Positions 10,185-19,136 of a stretch of 64,000 nucleotides of DNA are shown one piece after another. The first letter of the stretch is position 1. Each line of letters starts with the position of its first letter. The notes under the pieces are model-generated. The model did no database searches, had not been told where the DNA came from, and was given only the letters and a program-made list of their open reading frames with translations. Source of the DNA: Herbaspirillum autotrophicum (GTDB lineage Bacteria; Pseudomonadota; Gammaproteobacteria; Burkholderiales; Burkholderiaceae_D); contig NZ_LFLS01000024.1 of NCBI RefSeq assembly GCF_001189915.1, positions 23,202 through 87,201 of the forward strand, written 5' to 3'. The position numbers and the translations under genes are program-made.

Positions 10185-11591
10185 ATGGCCGCATTTCAAG
10201 AAAAAAAATTGCCCAAGGACGCTCCCGTCTCGGCCAAGGCGCTGAACTGGGTTGATGCCCGTTTCCCGCTGACCTCCACCTGGAAAGCACATCTTTCCGA
10301 GTACTACGCTCCAAAAAATTTCAATTTCTGGTACGCATTCGGTTCGCTGGCCCTGTTGGTGCTGGTGATTCAGATCGTCACAGGGATTTTCCTGGTCATG
10401 CACTACAAGCCGGATGCCACGCTGGCGTTCGCTTCGGTTGAATACATCATGCGTGATGTACCTTGGGGCTGGCTGGTGCGCTACATGCACTCCACCGGGG
10501 CATCGGCATTCTTCATCGTGGTCTACCTGCACATGGTGCGTGGTCTGCTCTACGGTTCCTACCGCAAGCCGCGCGAACTGGTGTGGCTGTTCGGTGTTGC
10601 AATCTTCCTGTGCCTGATGGGCGAAGCCTTCATGGGCTATCTGCTGCCATGGGGCCAGATGTCTTACTGGGGCGCACAGGTTATCGTTAACCTGTTCGGC
10701 GCGATTCCTTTCATCGGTCCTGATCTGTCGCTGTGGATCCGCGGCGATTACGTGGTTTCCGATGCAACGCTGAACCGCTTCTTCTCGTTCCACGTGATCG
10801 CCATTCCGCTGGTGCTGATTGGTCTGGTTGTCGCGCACATCATCGCGTTGCACGAAGTCGGTTCGAACAATCCGGACGGCGTGGAAATCAAGGAAAAGCT
10901 GGATGCCAACGGCGTTCCGCTGGACGGCGTGCCATTCCACCCATACTACTCGGTGCATGACATCATGGCCGTTGCAGTATTCCTGATCGTGTTCACTGCA
11001 GTCGTGTTCTTTGCGCCTGAAATGGGTGGCTACTTCCTGGAGTACAACAACTTCGTGCCGGCCGATTCGCTCAAGACGCCGCCGCACATTGCTCCTGTCT
11101 GGTATTTCACACCGTTCTACTCGATTCTGCGTGCCACCACTTCCGACTTCATGGTCTGGCTGATGGCAGGCGTGGCAGCGTATGTGGCGCTGATCCTGAT
11201 CAAGTCCCAGCGCAGCGGCAAGTTCAAGCTGGCGGCAATCGTCGTCGGCGTGGCAGTGATCGCCGGCATGTTGCTGTTCGATGCGAAGTTCTGGGGTGTG
11301 GTGCTGATGGGCGTGTCGGTCATGATTCTTGGTGGCCTGCCATGGCTGGATCAGTCGCAAGTCAAGTCGATCCGCTATCGTCCGAGCTGGCACAAGTATG
11401 TCTACATCGTGTTCGCGATTGCATTCGTCGTACTCGGCTACCTTGGTGTGCAACCACCGACCGCGATCGGTACTGCCATTGCGCAGGTCGGCACGTTCAT
11501 CTACTTCGGCTTCTTCCTGTTGATGCCTTGGTGGAGCGGCATGGGCAAGTTCAAGCCTGTACCGGACCGCGTTACTTATCAGCCGCACTAA
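10185..11591 (+). CDS. petB: Ubiquinol-cytochrome c reductase, cytochrome b
   Basis: This is the polytopic dihaem subunit of the bc1 complex, 468 residues with about eight or more helices. It shows the RYMHSTGASAFF helix with a haem histidine, the quinone-site PWGQMSYWGA motif, the FHVIAIPLVL helix and a PEWY-equivalent region (APVWYFTPFY). It is in the standard petA-petB-petC operon. Confidence 0.97.
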   Translation: MAAFQEKKLPKDAPVSAKALNWVDARFPLTSTWKAHLSEYYAPKNFNFWYAFGSLALLVLVIQIVTGIFLVMHYKPDATLAFASVEYIMRDVPWGWLVRYMHSTGASAFFIVVYLHMVRGLLYGSYRKPRELVWLFGVAIFLCLMGEAFMGYLLPWGQMSYWGAQVIVNLFGAIPFIGPDLSLWIRGDYVVSDATLNRFFSFHVIAIPLVLIGLVVAHIIALHEVGSNNPDGVEIKEKLDANGVPLDGVPFHPYYSVHDIMAVAVFLIVFTAVVFFAPEMGGYFLEYNNFVPADSLKTPPHIAPVWYFTPFYSILRATTSDFMVWLMAGVAAYVALILIKSQRSGKFKLAAIVVGVAVIAGMLLFDAKFWGVVLMGVSVMILGGLPWLDQSQVKSIRYRPSWHKYVYIVFAIAFVVLGYLGVQPPTAIGTAIAQVGTFIYFGFFLLMPWWSGMGKFKPVPDRVTYQPH

Positions 11592-11609
11592 GCCGCAAAG
11601 AGGAAAAAC

Positions 11610-12374
11610 ATGAAATTGCTGAAAAGACTGATCGCGACTCTCGTGCTGCTGCCGGCGCTGGCTTATGCCAGTGAAGGCGGGTTCCCGCTGGATCATGCGC
11701 CGGATCGCACCAAAGATGTTTCTGCATTGCAAAATGGCGCCAAGCTGTTTGTCAATTACTGTCTGAACTGTCACTCCGCTTCCGCCATGCGTTACAACCG
11801 CCTGCGCGACATCGGCCTGACCGAAGACCAGATCAAGAGCAACCTGCTGTTCACCGGCGAAAAAGTCGGTGACCTGATGAAAACCACCATGCTGCCGCAA
11901 GATGCCAAGGCGTGGTTCGGTGCGGTTCCGCCTGATCTGTCCGTGATTGCCCGCGCCAAGGCGTCCGGCGATGGCTCCGGTCCTGACTGGCTCTATACTT
12001 ACCTGCGTACTTACTACAAGGACGATACCCGTCCTACCGGCTGGAACAACCTGGTTTTCCCGAACGTCGGCATGCCGCACGTGTTGTGGGAATTGCAAGG
12101 TATCCGTGCTGCCAGGTTCGTGGATGAGAAGGATCCGCATGACGAAGGCAAGACCGTCCACAAGTTTGCAGGCTTCGAGCAATTGAAACCTGGCAAGCTC
12201 AATGCTGTCGAATACGATGTTGCAGTTGCGGACCTCGTCGGCTACTTGCAATGGATGGGCGAACCTGCACAAAATACGCGTAAGCGTCTGGGAGTCTGGG
12301 TGTTGCTGTTCCTGGGTGTATTCCTGCTTCTGGCTTGGCGTCTGAACGCTTCCTACTGGAAAGACGTTAAGTAA
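11610..12374 (+). CDS. petC: Ubiquinol-cytochrome c reductase, cytochrome c1
   Basis: The 254-residue protein has a cleavable signal (MKLLKRLIATLVLLPALAYA), a CLNCH haem c site at residues 51-55, a downstream methionine-ligand region, and one C-terminal anchor helix (LGVWVLLFLGVFLLLAWRL). It passes electrons from the Rieske centre to soluble cytochrome c. It lies 18 bases after petB. Confidence 0.96.
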   Translation: MKLLKRLIATLVLLPALAYASEGGFPLDHAPDRTKDVSALQNGAKLFVNYCLNCHSASAMRYNRLRDIGLTEDQIKSNLLFTGEKVGDLMKTTMLPQDAKAWFGAVPPDLSVIARAKASGDGSGPDWLYTYLRTYYKDDTRPTGWNNLVFPNVGMPHVLWELQGIRAARFVDEKDPHDEGKTVHKFAGFEQLKPGKLNAVEYDVAVADLVGYLQWMGEPAQNTRKRLGVWVLLFLGVFLLLAWRLNASYWKDVK

Positions 12375-12409
12375 TTTTCGTGTCCGCGCGGTTCGCGGAC
12401 GTGCGTATC

Positions 12410-12444
12410 GGGGTGAGCCGTAAAGCGTCTCGCCCCCTTTGTTT
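12410..12444 (+). terminator. Hairpin between petC and sspA
   Basis: GGGGTGAG pairs with CTCGCCCC (12429-12436, one G-U pair) and is followed by CTTTGTTTC. A second hairpin, GTCCGCG/CGCGGAC, lies just upstream at 12382-12400. It could end the pet transcript while allowing some readthrough into sspA. Confidence 0.55.
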
Positions 12445-12459
12445 CTAAGGCACTACAAA

Positions 12460-13071
12460 ATGATGGTTCTCTACTCGGGCACAACCTGCCCATTTTCGCA
12501 ACGTTGCCGCCTCGTTCTGTTCGAGAAGGGCATGGATTTCGAAATTCGTGACGTCGACCTGTTCAACAAGCCTGAAGATATTTCGGTGATGAACCCGTAC
12601 GGTCAAGTACCTATCCTGGTAGAACGCGATCTGGTCCTGTACGAGTCCAACATCATCAATGAATATATCGACGAACGCTTCCCGCATCCGCAACTGATGC
12701 CGGCTGATCCGCTGATGCGTGCCCGTGCACGACTGATGCTGTTCAATTTCGAAAAGGAATTGTTCATCCACGTTCATACTCTCGAAAACGAGAAGAGCAA
12801 GACGGCTGACAAGACGCACGAAAAGGCGCGTTCCGAAATCCGTGATCGTCTGACGACGCTGGCGCCTTTGTTCCTCAAGAACAAGTACATGCTCGGCGAC
12901 GAGTTCTCGATGCTCGACGTGGCACTGGCGCCATTGCTGTGGCGTCTGGATCACTACGGTATCGAATTGTCGAAGACTGCAGCGCCGCTGATGAAGTATG
13001 CAGAACGCATTTTCTCGCGTCCGGCCTACATCGAAGCGCTGACGCCTTCCGAAAAAGTCATGCGTCGTTAA
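12460..13071 (+). CDS. sspA: Stringent starvation protein A
   Basis: SspA is a glutathione-S-transferase-fold protein that binds RNA polymerase. The 203-residue sequence begins VLYSGTTCPFSQRCRLVLFEKG (thioredoxin-like half) and has the characteristic DLFNKPEDISVMNPYGQVP stretch, followed by the all-alpha C-terminal half. The ATG at 12460 follows an AAGG site; an earlier in-frame TTG at 12439 is less likely. sspB follows 105 bases later. Confidence 0.93.
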   Translation: MMVLYSGTTCPFSQRCRLVLFEKGMDFEIRDVDLFNKPEDISVMNPYGQVPILVERDLVLYESNIINEYIDERFPHPQLMPADPLMRARARLMLFNFEKELFIHVHTLENEKSKTADKTHEKARSEIRDRLTTLAPLFLKNKYMLGDEFSMLDVALAPLLWRLDHYGIELSKTAAPLMKYAERIFSRPAYIEALTPSEKVMRR

Positions 13072-13135
13072 TTGCAGTTCCTGGTCTTGCCGCGTGCGTG
13101 TTGAATCTCCGACCCGCACCAGCGCAAGACCACAG

Positions 13136-13155
13136 CCGGATGCGCAAGCATCCGG
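13136..13155 (+). terminator. Stem-loop upstream of sspB
   Basis: A perfect 8-bp stem, CCGGATGC with its complement and a GCAA tetraloop, sits between sspA and sspB with no T-tract. It may be an mRNA-processing or stability element. Confidence 0.35.
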
Positions 13156-13176
13156 TCATTATCAGAACGGTTTTTC

Positions 13177-13662
13177 ATGCCTGAAGTCTCAACCAAACCT
13201 TATCTTTTGCGCGCCATTTATGAATGGTGCACGGACAATGGCTATACCCCGCACATTGCGGTAGTGGTCGATGCCAGCACGCGGGTGCCGATGCAGTTCG
13301 TGAAGAATGGCGAGATCGTACTCAACATCAGTTTCGAAGCGACCAGCGGTTTGAAGATGGACAACGAACTGATCCGTTTCAGCGCCCGCTTCGGTGGCGT
13401 GTCGCGCGATATTTCCGTGCCGGTTGAAAATGTCATCGCCATTTACGCGCGCGAAAACGGGCAGGGCATGGCATTCGAAGCGCCGGCCGAATACGCCGTT
13501 GAAGATGCTGCCGATGTTGTTGAGCCGGAAACCACCGCGCCGACGCTGACTTCGGTACCGGTATCTGTGGAAAAAACCGAACAAACAGAAGAGCCGCCAA
13601 CGGATGATCAACCAGATCCACCAAAAAAAGGCGGAAGACCTGTACTAACCAGAATTAAATAG
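13177..13662 (+). CDS. sspB: ClpXP protease specificity-enhancing factor
   Basis: SspB tethers ssrA-tagged proteins to ClpX. The 161-residue protein has the conserved substrate-binding domain (YLLRAIYEWCTDNGYTPH, VLNISFEATSGLKMDN, ARFGGVSRDISVP). A flexible acidic/proline tail ends in a basic GGRPVLTRIK peptide, the ClpX-docking motif of the family. It is the last protein-coding gene before the tRNA and the ICE. Confidence 0.95.
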   Translation: MPEVSTKPYLLRAIYEWCTDNGYTPHIAVVVDASTRVPMQFVKNGEIVLNISFEATSGLKMDNELIRFSARFGGVSRDISVPVENVIAIYARENGQGMAFEAPAEYAVEDAADVVEPETTAPTLTSVPVSVEKTEQTEEPPTDDQPDPPKKGGRPVLTRIK

Positions 13663-13685
13663 GTTATAATTTCGGTCTCAGTTTT

Positions 13686-13761
13686 GCTGGCTTAGCTCAT
13701 CTGGTAGAGCACCTGACTTGTAATCAGGGGGTGGCGGGTTCAAGTCCTGCAGCCAGCACCA
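13686..13761 (+). tRNA. tRNA-Thr (anticodon TGT)
   Basis: A 76-base cloverleaf with encoded CCA: the acceptor GCTGGCT pairs with AGCCAGC. The D arm, a five-bp anticodon stem CCTGA/TCAGG with loop CTTGTAA, a 5-base variable loop and a T arm with TTCAAGT are present. The discriminator is A. It is intact and stands immediately before the ICE genes, so it is the likely attachment site with the 3' end restored on integration. Confidence 0.96.
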
Positions 13762-13772
13762 AGTATTTGAAA

Positions 13773-13796
13773 GGCCCACCGTTTGGTGGGCCTTTT
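13773..13796 (+). terminator. Intrinsic terminator behind tRNA-Thr
   Basis: A perfect 8-bp stem (GGCCCACC) with a GTTT loop is followed by TTTT. It ends the tRNA transcript and insulates the ICE parA gene from sspB/tRNA readthrough. Confidence 0.85.
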
Positions 13797-13860
13797 CTAC
13801 TCAAGAGTCCCTCGCAGCGCGGAAAGTGGCACAACTCCTTTTGAACAAAAGGGAGTTTAT

Positions 13861-14721
13861 GTGACTACTACATTTGCCATAGTAAGCACCAAGGGTGGCG
13901 TCGGTAAAACGACCGAAGCTGCCAATCTCGGCGGTATATGTGCCGAGTTCGGAATGCGCACCTTGTTGCTCGATGGTGACGTCCAACCCTCCCTCTCCAA
14001 GTATTACCCTCTTTTTTATCGTGCGGCGTTCGGCCTTACTGCGGTCATCACCCGTGGCGGTTCTATTTCGGCCGACTGCGTCAGTAAAACTTCCATTCCC
14101 AACCTCGATATTATTGTTTCCGATGCACCGGATGGTGCTTTGCAAACATGGCTGAAGGATCGCGAGGACCGCCTTGTGATACTGAAACGGGCGATTCGGT
14201 CAGCATTTGTTCGCGACAACTATGATGTCGTCATCATCGATACACAGGGCGCAGTGGGGGAGTTGCAGAAGACTGCAGCCATGGCCGCAGATTTGATGAT
14301 TTCTCCGGTGAATCCATCGATTCTTACAGCACGTGAGTTCGCTTCAGGCACCCTCGCAATGCTGGAAAGTCTGAACCGGATGGCGGACATGTCGTCGGAG
14401 TTCAAATCCGGCGACTTGATGGCGCTGATCTATGGCCAAGACCACACGAGCGACGCCCGCAATATTGCTACGCTTATTCGCAATGAATTCAGCACTTCGG
14501 GCAGTGTCCGCGTTCTCGACACCGTCGTTCCGTCTTCTACGGCTTACAAGGCAGCTGCTACCGCACAGATGCCGGTACACCGATTCGATCGCAAGAGCAG
14601 AAATCTCACCAGCGGCTGGCAGGTGATGCACGAACTTGTCTGGGAATTGTTCCCGGAGTTGAAGGGCAGGCATGCGCAAGATGTGCGTGTCGGTGCAACG
14701 CCAACGCATGTCGGAGGCTGA
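13861..14721 (+). CDS. parA: ParA/Soj-type partition ATPase of the ICE
   Basis: This 286-residue Walker-type ATPase has a deviant Walker A KGGVGKT at residues 11-17, a DGDVQPSLS box and a VVIIDTQGAVG Walker B. It is the first ICE gene behind the tRNA. The GTG at 13861 is chosen because the protein then begins TTTFAIVSTKGG and a GGGAG site lies about 7 bases upstream; an earlier in-frame codon at 13783 would run through the tRNA terminator. PFGI-1-type ICEs encode such a Soj homologue needed for maintenance of the excised circle. Confidence 0.9.
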   Translation: MTTTFAIVSTKGGVGKTTEAANLGGICAEFGMRTLLLDGDVQPSLSKYYPLFYRAAFGLTAVITRGGSISADCVSKTSIPNLDIIVSDAPDGALQTWLKDREDRLVILKRAIRSAFVRDNYDVVIIDTQGAVGELQKTAAMAADLMISPVNPSILTAREFASGTLAMLESLNRMADMSSEFKSGDLMALIYGQDHTSDARNIATLIRNEFSTSGSVRVLDTVVPSSTAYKAAATAQMPVHRFDRKSRNLTSGWQVMHELVWELFPELKGRHAQDVRVGATPTHVGG

Positions 14722-14724
14722 TGC

Positions 14725-16380
14725 ATGAATGTCAAGAAGCTAAGACTGTCGACGGACCAGTTCCGGGCCAGCCTGCATATTCCGAACCCTGTATCACACA
14801 GTCACCTGACCACAGACACCAGCGCACCTGTGGCAGCGGTGACACAACTCGCAAGCAATGAAAGTCTGATTCGGTTGCACATTGATATGGTGACCACTTA
14901 CCGGCGGAATCCTCGGACGGTGATCAACGAACGCTTTCTTGAGATCAAGGAATCAATTCGTGCCTGTGGTCTCGACAACCTGATCAAGGTCACCAAGCGC
15001 ACCGGTGATGCAATGTACTTTCCTGTGGCAGGCGGAAACACGCGGATTCTGGCATTGAAAGCCTTGTTTCAGGAAACGAAAGATGACCGCTACGGCTATC
15101 ACGACTTCCTTTTCACCCCCTACATCAGTGAATCGGATGTGTTGGCGCGCCACTTTATCGAGAACGATACCCGCTCGGATCTGGTGTTCTGGGACAAGGC
15201 CAACGCCATAGCTGAACTCAAACGGGAAATTCAATCTGAATTGGGACAACAGGTATCGGGGCGCCAGTTGGTCGGCCTGTTGGGAGAGAAAGGTATCCAG
15301 GTCGGGCGTGAAATGGTCCGCGTGTTCAGTTTTGCATCAGACAAGTTGTGCGAATTGGGACCTGCCGCCGTCACGTTGTCAGGCAAGACCGTGCGCGGAG
15401 ACCTGATGCCTGCGTACTTCGACATTGCACGACTGGCCGCGAAGTTTGATCTCACCGAAGAAGTGCTCGACGAGCGCGTCGTCAATCCGGTCCTTAGAAG
15501 GTGCCGGGAGTGGTATGAGGAGCGTAATGAGTTTGAACCCCTGAATCTTTGTTCCGCATGGGAAGGCGCCATCGCACATGAAATCCGGCATGAGCCTGCC
15601 GAGATCAGCCACATGCTGGCCGTACTCGAAAAAAATCCCGCCGCATCCAGAGCACAGCTGTTGCCGCCTCTGGTAACGCATGTTGCGGAGTCAAATGGCC
15701 GGAGATTGGCTGACGGTAGTAACGATGCCGGTTGCGAAAGCTTGAGACCCGCACCAGATCCTGTCATCCAGGTTCAGCCACAGCTGCACTCGCCGCGGAT
15801 GTCCGGAGGCGGCACAGCGGCATCCGACATGCTGTACGCCACAGATCTGACGCCGGGAGATCATACGCAGCGTCGGCAGGCGTCCTCGTCCGTAATCATG
15901 TCCGGTACCGCATCGCCTCAGACAGAGGTAAGGGCGGCGATCCTTGCCTTTGCGCAGGTGACCGATCTGCAGGAATACCTGCGTTTTGATGATGGAATGC
16001 CACTCGGATTCTATGTGGAATTGCCACGCCCCATGACCGCCGGCGTACCGCTCGATATCGAATCTGCGACGGCAGGGTGCAATGCATACCGCTATATGGC
16101 GTGGTGGTACCTGACCCATCTCAGTGGGGTGCAGACCGAGGGCACATACCAGAAATTGCAGGCAGATTCGCCGCTGGCATGTGCGCTGGCCAGTGATGAA
16201 ATCTGGGAGCAGCAGATTCGCTGTGTGATTGGTGAGCCGCAGTACCCGGAGACGTTCGGTGCATTGTTGGACTGGGTGCTTGATGCCGCCAATCCGGCCG
16301 GGCAGGCGTTGTTGGCATTGCTCGCGGCGTTGCGCGACATGGACGGGAAACGGAGAGATCAGGATGAAGATCAGGGATGA
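14725..16380 (+). CDS. ParB family protein, PFGI-1 class
   Basis: This 551-residue protein has a ParB-like nuclease/CTPase-type N domain: residues 50-150 include NPRTVINERFLEIKESIR and FPVAGGNTRILALK. A helix-turn-helix region lies near 180-220 (QVSGRQLVGLLGEKGIQVGREMVRVF). The second half is variable and Ala/Thr-rich. The N-terminal pattern fits the large ParB-like proteins next to parA in PFGI-1/pKLC102 islands. It starts 3 bases after parA. Its DNA target could be the palindromes at 18813-19136, but that is inference. Confidence 0.82.
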   Translation: MNVKKLRLSTDQFRASLHIPNPVSHSHLTTDTSAPVAAVTQLASNESLIRLHIDMVTTYRRNPRTVINERFLEIKESIRACGLDNLIKVTKRTGDAMYFPVAGGNTRILALKALFQETKDDRYGYHDFLFTPYISESDVLARHFIENDTRSDLVFWDKANAIAELKREIQSELGQQVSGRQLVGLLGEKGIQVGREMVRVFSFASDKLCELGPAAVTLSGKTVRGDLMPAYFDIARLAAKFDLTEEVLDERVVNPVLRRCREWYEERNEFEPLNLCSAWEGAIAHEIRHEPAEISHMLAVLEKNPAASRAQLLPPLVTHVAESNGRRLADGSNDAGCESLRPAPDPVIQVQPQLHSPRMSGGGTAASDMLYATDLTPGDHTQRRQASSSVIMSGTASPQTEVRAAILAFAQVTDLQEYLRFDDGMPLGFYVELPRPMTAGVPLDIESATAGCNAYRYMAWWYLTHLSGVQTEGTYQKLQADSPLACALASDEIWEQQIRCVIGEPQYPETFGALLDWVLDAANPAGQALLALLAALRDMDGKRRDQDEDQG

Positions 16381-16921
16381 ACGTTTCAGATGTCTCGCTG
16401 CACTGCAGGTACTGGAGTGGCTGGCAAGGGGCGATATGCGGCAACTGCAGGACGCGGGCTTGAGTCGCGACACGATTGCCCGACTGCGTGAATCAGCAAT
16501 TGGGGAAATCCAGTGTCTGCTGGCGGCGATGCAGTTGTCGATCCAGTTTGATTTTCAGCAGGCCGATGCCGATCTCGCATGTCGCCTGGAGGACAGCGCC
16601 TGTCTTGAGTACTACGTCAAACATCAAGCCACCTCGGCCATGCTGCGCAAGTATTTTCACCTGCGCAGCAGGCGGGCTATCGATGCCATTTATGCGCACC
16701 GCAATTGCCGGCGACGCATTGGTCGAACACCGGTCGTGGACGACAAGACGGTCATTCATGTGTTTGAGGAGTGGTCCCGGTTATGTCGCCAGGTGCCGGA
16801 TGAACGCCGGCGCTACATATTGCTGCACAAGGCGTTTCCGCAGTGGCCGATCAGTTCGCTGTACAGCGCAATCAATGATGAGGCGTGGGAGGCTCGGCCG
16901 GTCATCCAAAAATCAAAGTGA
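16364..16921 (+). CDS. DUF2857-like ICE protein
   Basis: A 185-residue protein rich in short helices whose size and position (directly after parB, overlapping it by 17 bases) match the DUF2857 family of ICE proteins. The central part (LRKYFHLRSRRAIDAIYAH, then a GRTPVVDDKTV segment) looks like a helix-turn-helix region. The ATG at 16364 is taken because the longer reading frame upstream lies inside parB. Function is unknown. Confidence 0.65.
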   Translation: MKIRDERFRCLAALQVLEWLARGDMRQLQDAGLSRDTIARLRESAIGEIQCLLAAMQLSIQFDFQQADADLACRLEDSACLEYYVKHQATSAMLRKYFHLRSRRAIDAIYAHRNCRRRIGRTPVVDDKTVIHVFEEWSRLCRQVPDERRRYILLHKAFPQWPISSLYSAINDEAWEARPVIQKSK

Positions 16922-17010
16922 GCAATACAGTCGGGCTGGCTGCTGCCGACGGATTGCATCTGTGGATTTGAATGCCGCCGTGTGGCGGCGAATCGTCAGG
17001 AGGGAAATGC

Positions 17011-17433
17011 ATGTATCAACAACAAGCGCATCCGCTGGTGGAGAGTATTTGTTCCAACGTCCATCTGTTACTGGATCTGTTGGACCGGCCGATAGCGTTT
17101 CACAGAATTTATCGGCAGCTGACCGGCTCGATACCGGCAGCCTTGATGTTGAGTTATGTGGTGGCGTTATCGGATGAATTGGCGCCGTCTTCCAATGGCT
17201 GGTTTGCTGTGGATGAATCGGCCACTTGCACCATCGAGGATGAAACCGGGTTGACTGCGGGCGAGCAACGCAAAGCCCGCAGTTGCTTGCGACAACAGGG
17301 AATTCTGGCGCAACGTCATGCGGGCAAGATGACCGAGTGCCGGGTGAATTTTGATGTGTTGGCGAGCGCGTTGCAGGCGGTCGCGCAGCAACATCAGGAA
17401 GCGCTGGTTGTGCCGCTGGGGCGGTTGGCATGA
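17011..17433 (+). CDS. Small winged-helix protein, ICE maintenance region
   Basis: A 140-residue protein with a strong AGGAGGG site before its ATG. Residues 40-115 resemble the repeated module of the next gene: ALMLSYVVALSD, then GWF, then EDETGLTAGEQRKARSCLRQQGI, a winged-helix pattern like plasmid replication initiators. It probably binds DNA; no specific family is recognised. Confidence 0.6.
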   Translation: MYQQQAHPLVESICSNVHLLLDLLDRPIAFHRIYRQLTGSIPAALMLSYVVALSDELAPSSNGWFAVDESATCTIEDETGLTAGEQRKARSCLRQQGILAQRHAGKMTECRVNFDVLASALQAVAQQHQEALVVPLGRLA

Positions 17434-17482
17434 GGTATCGCCGTGACGCTGTTTTGCTACCGTGTGATGGTGAGGACTGATC

Positions 17483-18754
17483 ATGGTCAGCGCGGCCATG
17501 TTCAGTCGTCTCTGGCTGTTGCTGCAGCGCGAATCGCCGGTCAGCTACAGTAGCAATCTGGCGCATATCGTGAAATCGGCCAAGGCAGCAATACTGCTGT
17601 CGCAGATGCTTTATTGGACCCGGCGCGGGGTGGAGGTCAAAGCCAATCATGGCTGGTTTTACAAACGTGTCGATCAGTGGACACGTGAAACCGGCTTGAC
17701 GCGTCATGAACAGGCGACTGCGCGTGAGTTGCTGGTGGCGTTGAAGTTTTTGGAGGTGCGGCGTCCGGACGGGGTGAGCGGGCATGGACGGGGGAATACG
17801 TTCTTTCGGCTCCGGCTGGATGTGATCGGTGTTGCCCTGGCCAAGCTGGTTGGTGAGCAAGTCACTGCGATGAGTGCATTGCGGCTGGACGACATTCAGT
17901 TGGACTCTGCCATGGTCCGTCAATTACTTGGCAAACATGTCTGTTACCACCGGTCACTGGTCGGAATCGCCGGGAGCGCGACGGCCGCGTTGCTGTTGTC
18001 GCACATGGTCTATTTGCAGCGCAAGGCGATGGCAGCGAGCAACAAAGACTGGTTCAGTGTCACCGCAGAGTTTTACCACCGGGAACTCGGGATGAACCGG
18101 CGTCAGCTGGAGTCGGCCAGAAAGAGTCTGTTGGCGCGGCGTCTGATTGAAGAGGCGTTGGTCACGGATGGTATCCGGCGTACCAGACGCTTGTATCAGC
18201 GCATCGACGTCGCAGCGTTGACGGTCGCCTTGGAGAGTGCCATGGCGGCCTCGGGAGCTGTGCCGCATCCGGCCTTGGGGCTGCGCGCTTTCAGCGGTAC
18301 CGCACCGGCCCCCTCAAGCAAACCTGGTGTGGAGCAGGGGCGCGGCAGTGCTGATGGTGGTGTCGGTGCACCTCAATACGCCAATGACGCCGGTGCAGAG
18401 TTGGATATTCCGGCTGGATTGTCAGGACAGGAATTGCAGGATTTCCGGCGCTGGGTTCTCGATGCCGCCGAACACCGCCGGCAGTTGCTGATCGACGAAT
18501 TCGCCTACCAGCGCAAACGACGTGTCATTGCCAATCCGGTGGGCTATATCCGGGTACTGGTGCAGCGCGATATCGCTGCCAATCATGCGTTGCGGCTGGA
18601 GGGGGCGTACGCAGTTGCCAGAAGCCGTGCGGCGTCGCAGGTTCAGGCGCAGATGCTGAAGCAGGAAATTGGCAGGACGGAACAAGGTAAAGCGCTGTCG
18701 CGGCAGGCAGTCGGGCAGGCGCGTGCCATGTTGCAGGGGGTGAAGCGCTCATGA
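17483..18754 (+). CDS. Replication-initiator-like protein with tandem winged helices
   Basis: This 423-residue protein contains two copies of one module. The first is near residues 33-115 (AILLSQMLYWTRR, GWFYKRV, TRETGLTRHEQATAREL) and the second near 165-255 (ALLLSHMVYLQRKA, DWFSVTAEF, GMNRRQLESARKSLL). The C-terminal third is helical and basic (QDFRRWVLDAAEHRRQL, NPVGYIRVLVQRD). The position resembles that of STY4528-like ICE replication proteins. It lies immediately before the repeat-rich non-coding region, as expected for a Rep-like protein and its origin. Confidence 0.6.
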   Translation: MVSAAMFSRLWLLLQRESPVSYSSNLAHIVKSAKAAILLSQMLYWTRRGVEVKANHGWFYKRVDQWTRETGLTRHEQATARELLVALKFLEVRRPDGVSGHGRGNTFFRLRLDVIGVALAKLVGEQVTAMSALRLDDIQLDSAMVRQLLGKHVCYHRSLVGIAGSATAALLLSHMVYLQRKAMAASNKDWFSVTAEFYHRELGMNRRQLESARKSLLARRLIEEALVTDGIRRTRRLYQRIDVAALTVALESAMAASGAVPHPALGLRAFSGTAPAPSSKPGVEQGRGSADGGVGAPQYANDAGAELDIPAGLSGQELQDFRRWVLDAAEHRRQLLIDEFAYQRKRRVIANPVGYIRVLVQRDIAANHALRLEGAYAVARSRAASQVQAQMLKQEIGRTEQGKALSRQAVGQARAMLQGVKRS

Positions 18755-18812
18755 CTCAAGTTCGATCATGTGTGAGTGGGGATCGACGGCTGTCAAAGGC
18801 GATGTTCTTGAG

Positions 18813-18829
18813 TGACCACCCGGTGGTCA
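18813..18829. repeat. Palindrome copy 1
   Basis: TGACCACCCGGTGGTCA, a perfect 8-bp inverted repeat around a central C. It lies 58 bases after the replication-like gene. Probable operator or binding site for an ICE DNA-binding protein. Confidence 0.7.
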
Positions 18830-18981
18830 TTCTTACCGGGACCCATGTACAAAATCGGCAACCAGCAGTGGGTGACCAAGGGCGGATGATGGAAATATCC
18901 ATGGCGCGTGTTGGAAACGTACATGGCTTGTGCCGAAAACATCCGTGGGTTTCTGCCGAAAATGGACATGTAAACAAAAGC

Positions 18982-19007
18982 TGTTTACTACAAGTTGTTT
19001 ACTACAA
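18982..19007 (+). repeat. Tandem direct repeat TGTTTACTACAA
   Basis: Two identical 12-base units with a 14-base period. The inverted GTAAACA at 18970-18976 stands just before the first unit. They lie in the AT-rich part of the non-coding region and resemble short iterons. Confidence 0.5.
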
Positions 19008-19061
19008 CCACCACAACCAACAGCGGTATCGGAAAAAGTGGTGGTGTCGATCAATGTGAAG

Positions 19062-19078
19062 TGACCACCGGGTGGTCA
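19062..19078. repeat. Palindrome copy 2
   Basis: TGACCACCGGGTGGTCA, identical to the other copies except that the central base is G on this strand. Confidence 0.7.
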
Positions 19079-19119
19079 GTCGTGATCGACGCAGATGTCG
19101 CATTGAAAGGGTACTTGTG

Positions 19120-19136
19120 TGACCACCCGGTGGTCA
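19120..19136. repeat. Palindrome copy 3
   Basis: TGACCACCCGGTGGTCA, 58 bases after copy 2 starts and about 90 bases before the next gene, in a typical operator position. Confidence 0.7.

Noticed and set aside
9987..12272. 761-codon open frame on the minus strand across petA, petB and petC
   Set aside because: Antisense shadow of three certain genes; the translation is low-complexity His/Gln/Arg-rich and resembles no protein.
13783..13860. Upstream in-frame extension of parA
   Set aside because: It would start inside the tRNA terminator and add residues not found in ParA proteins; the GTG at 13861 has its own ribosome-binding site.
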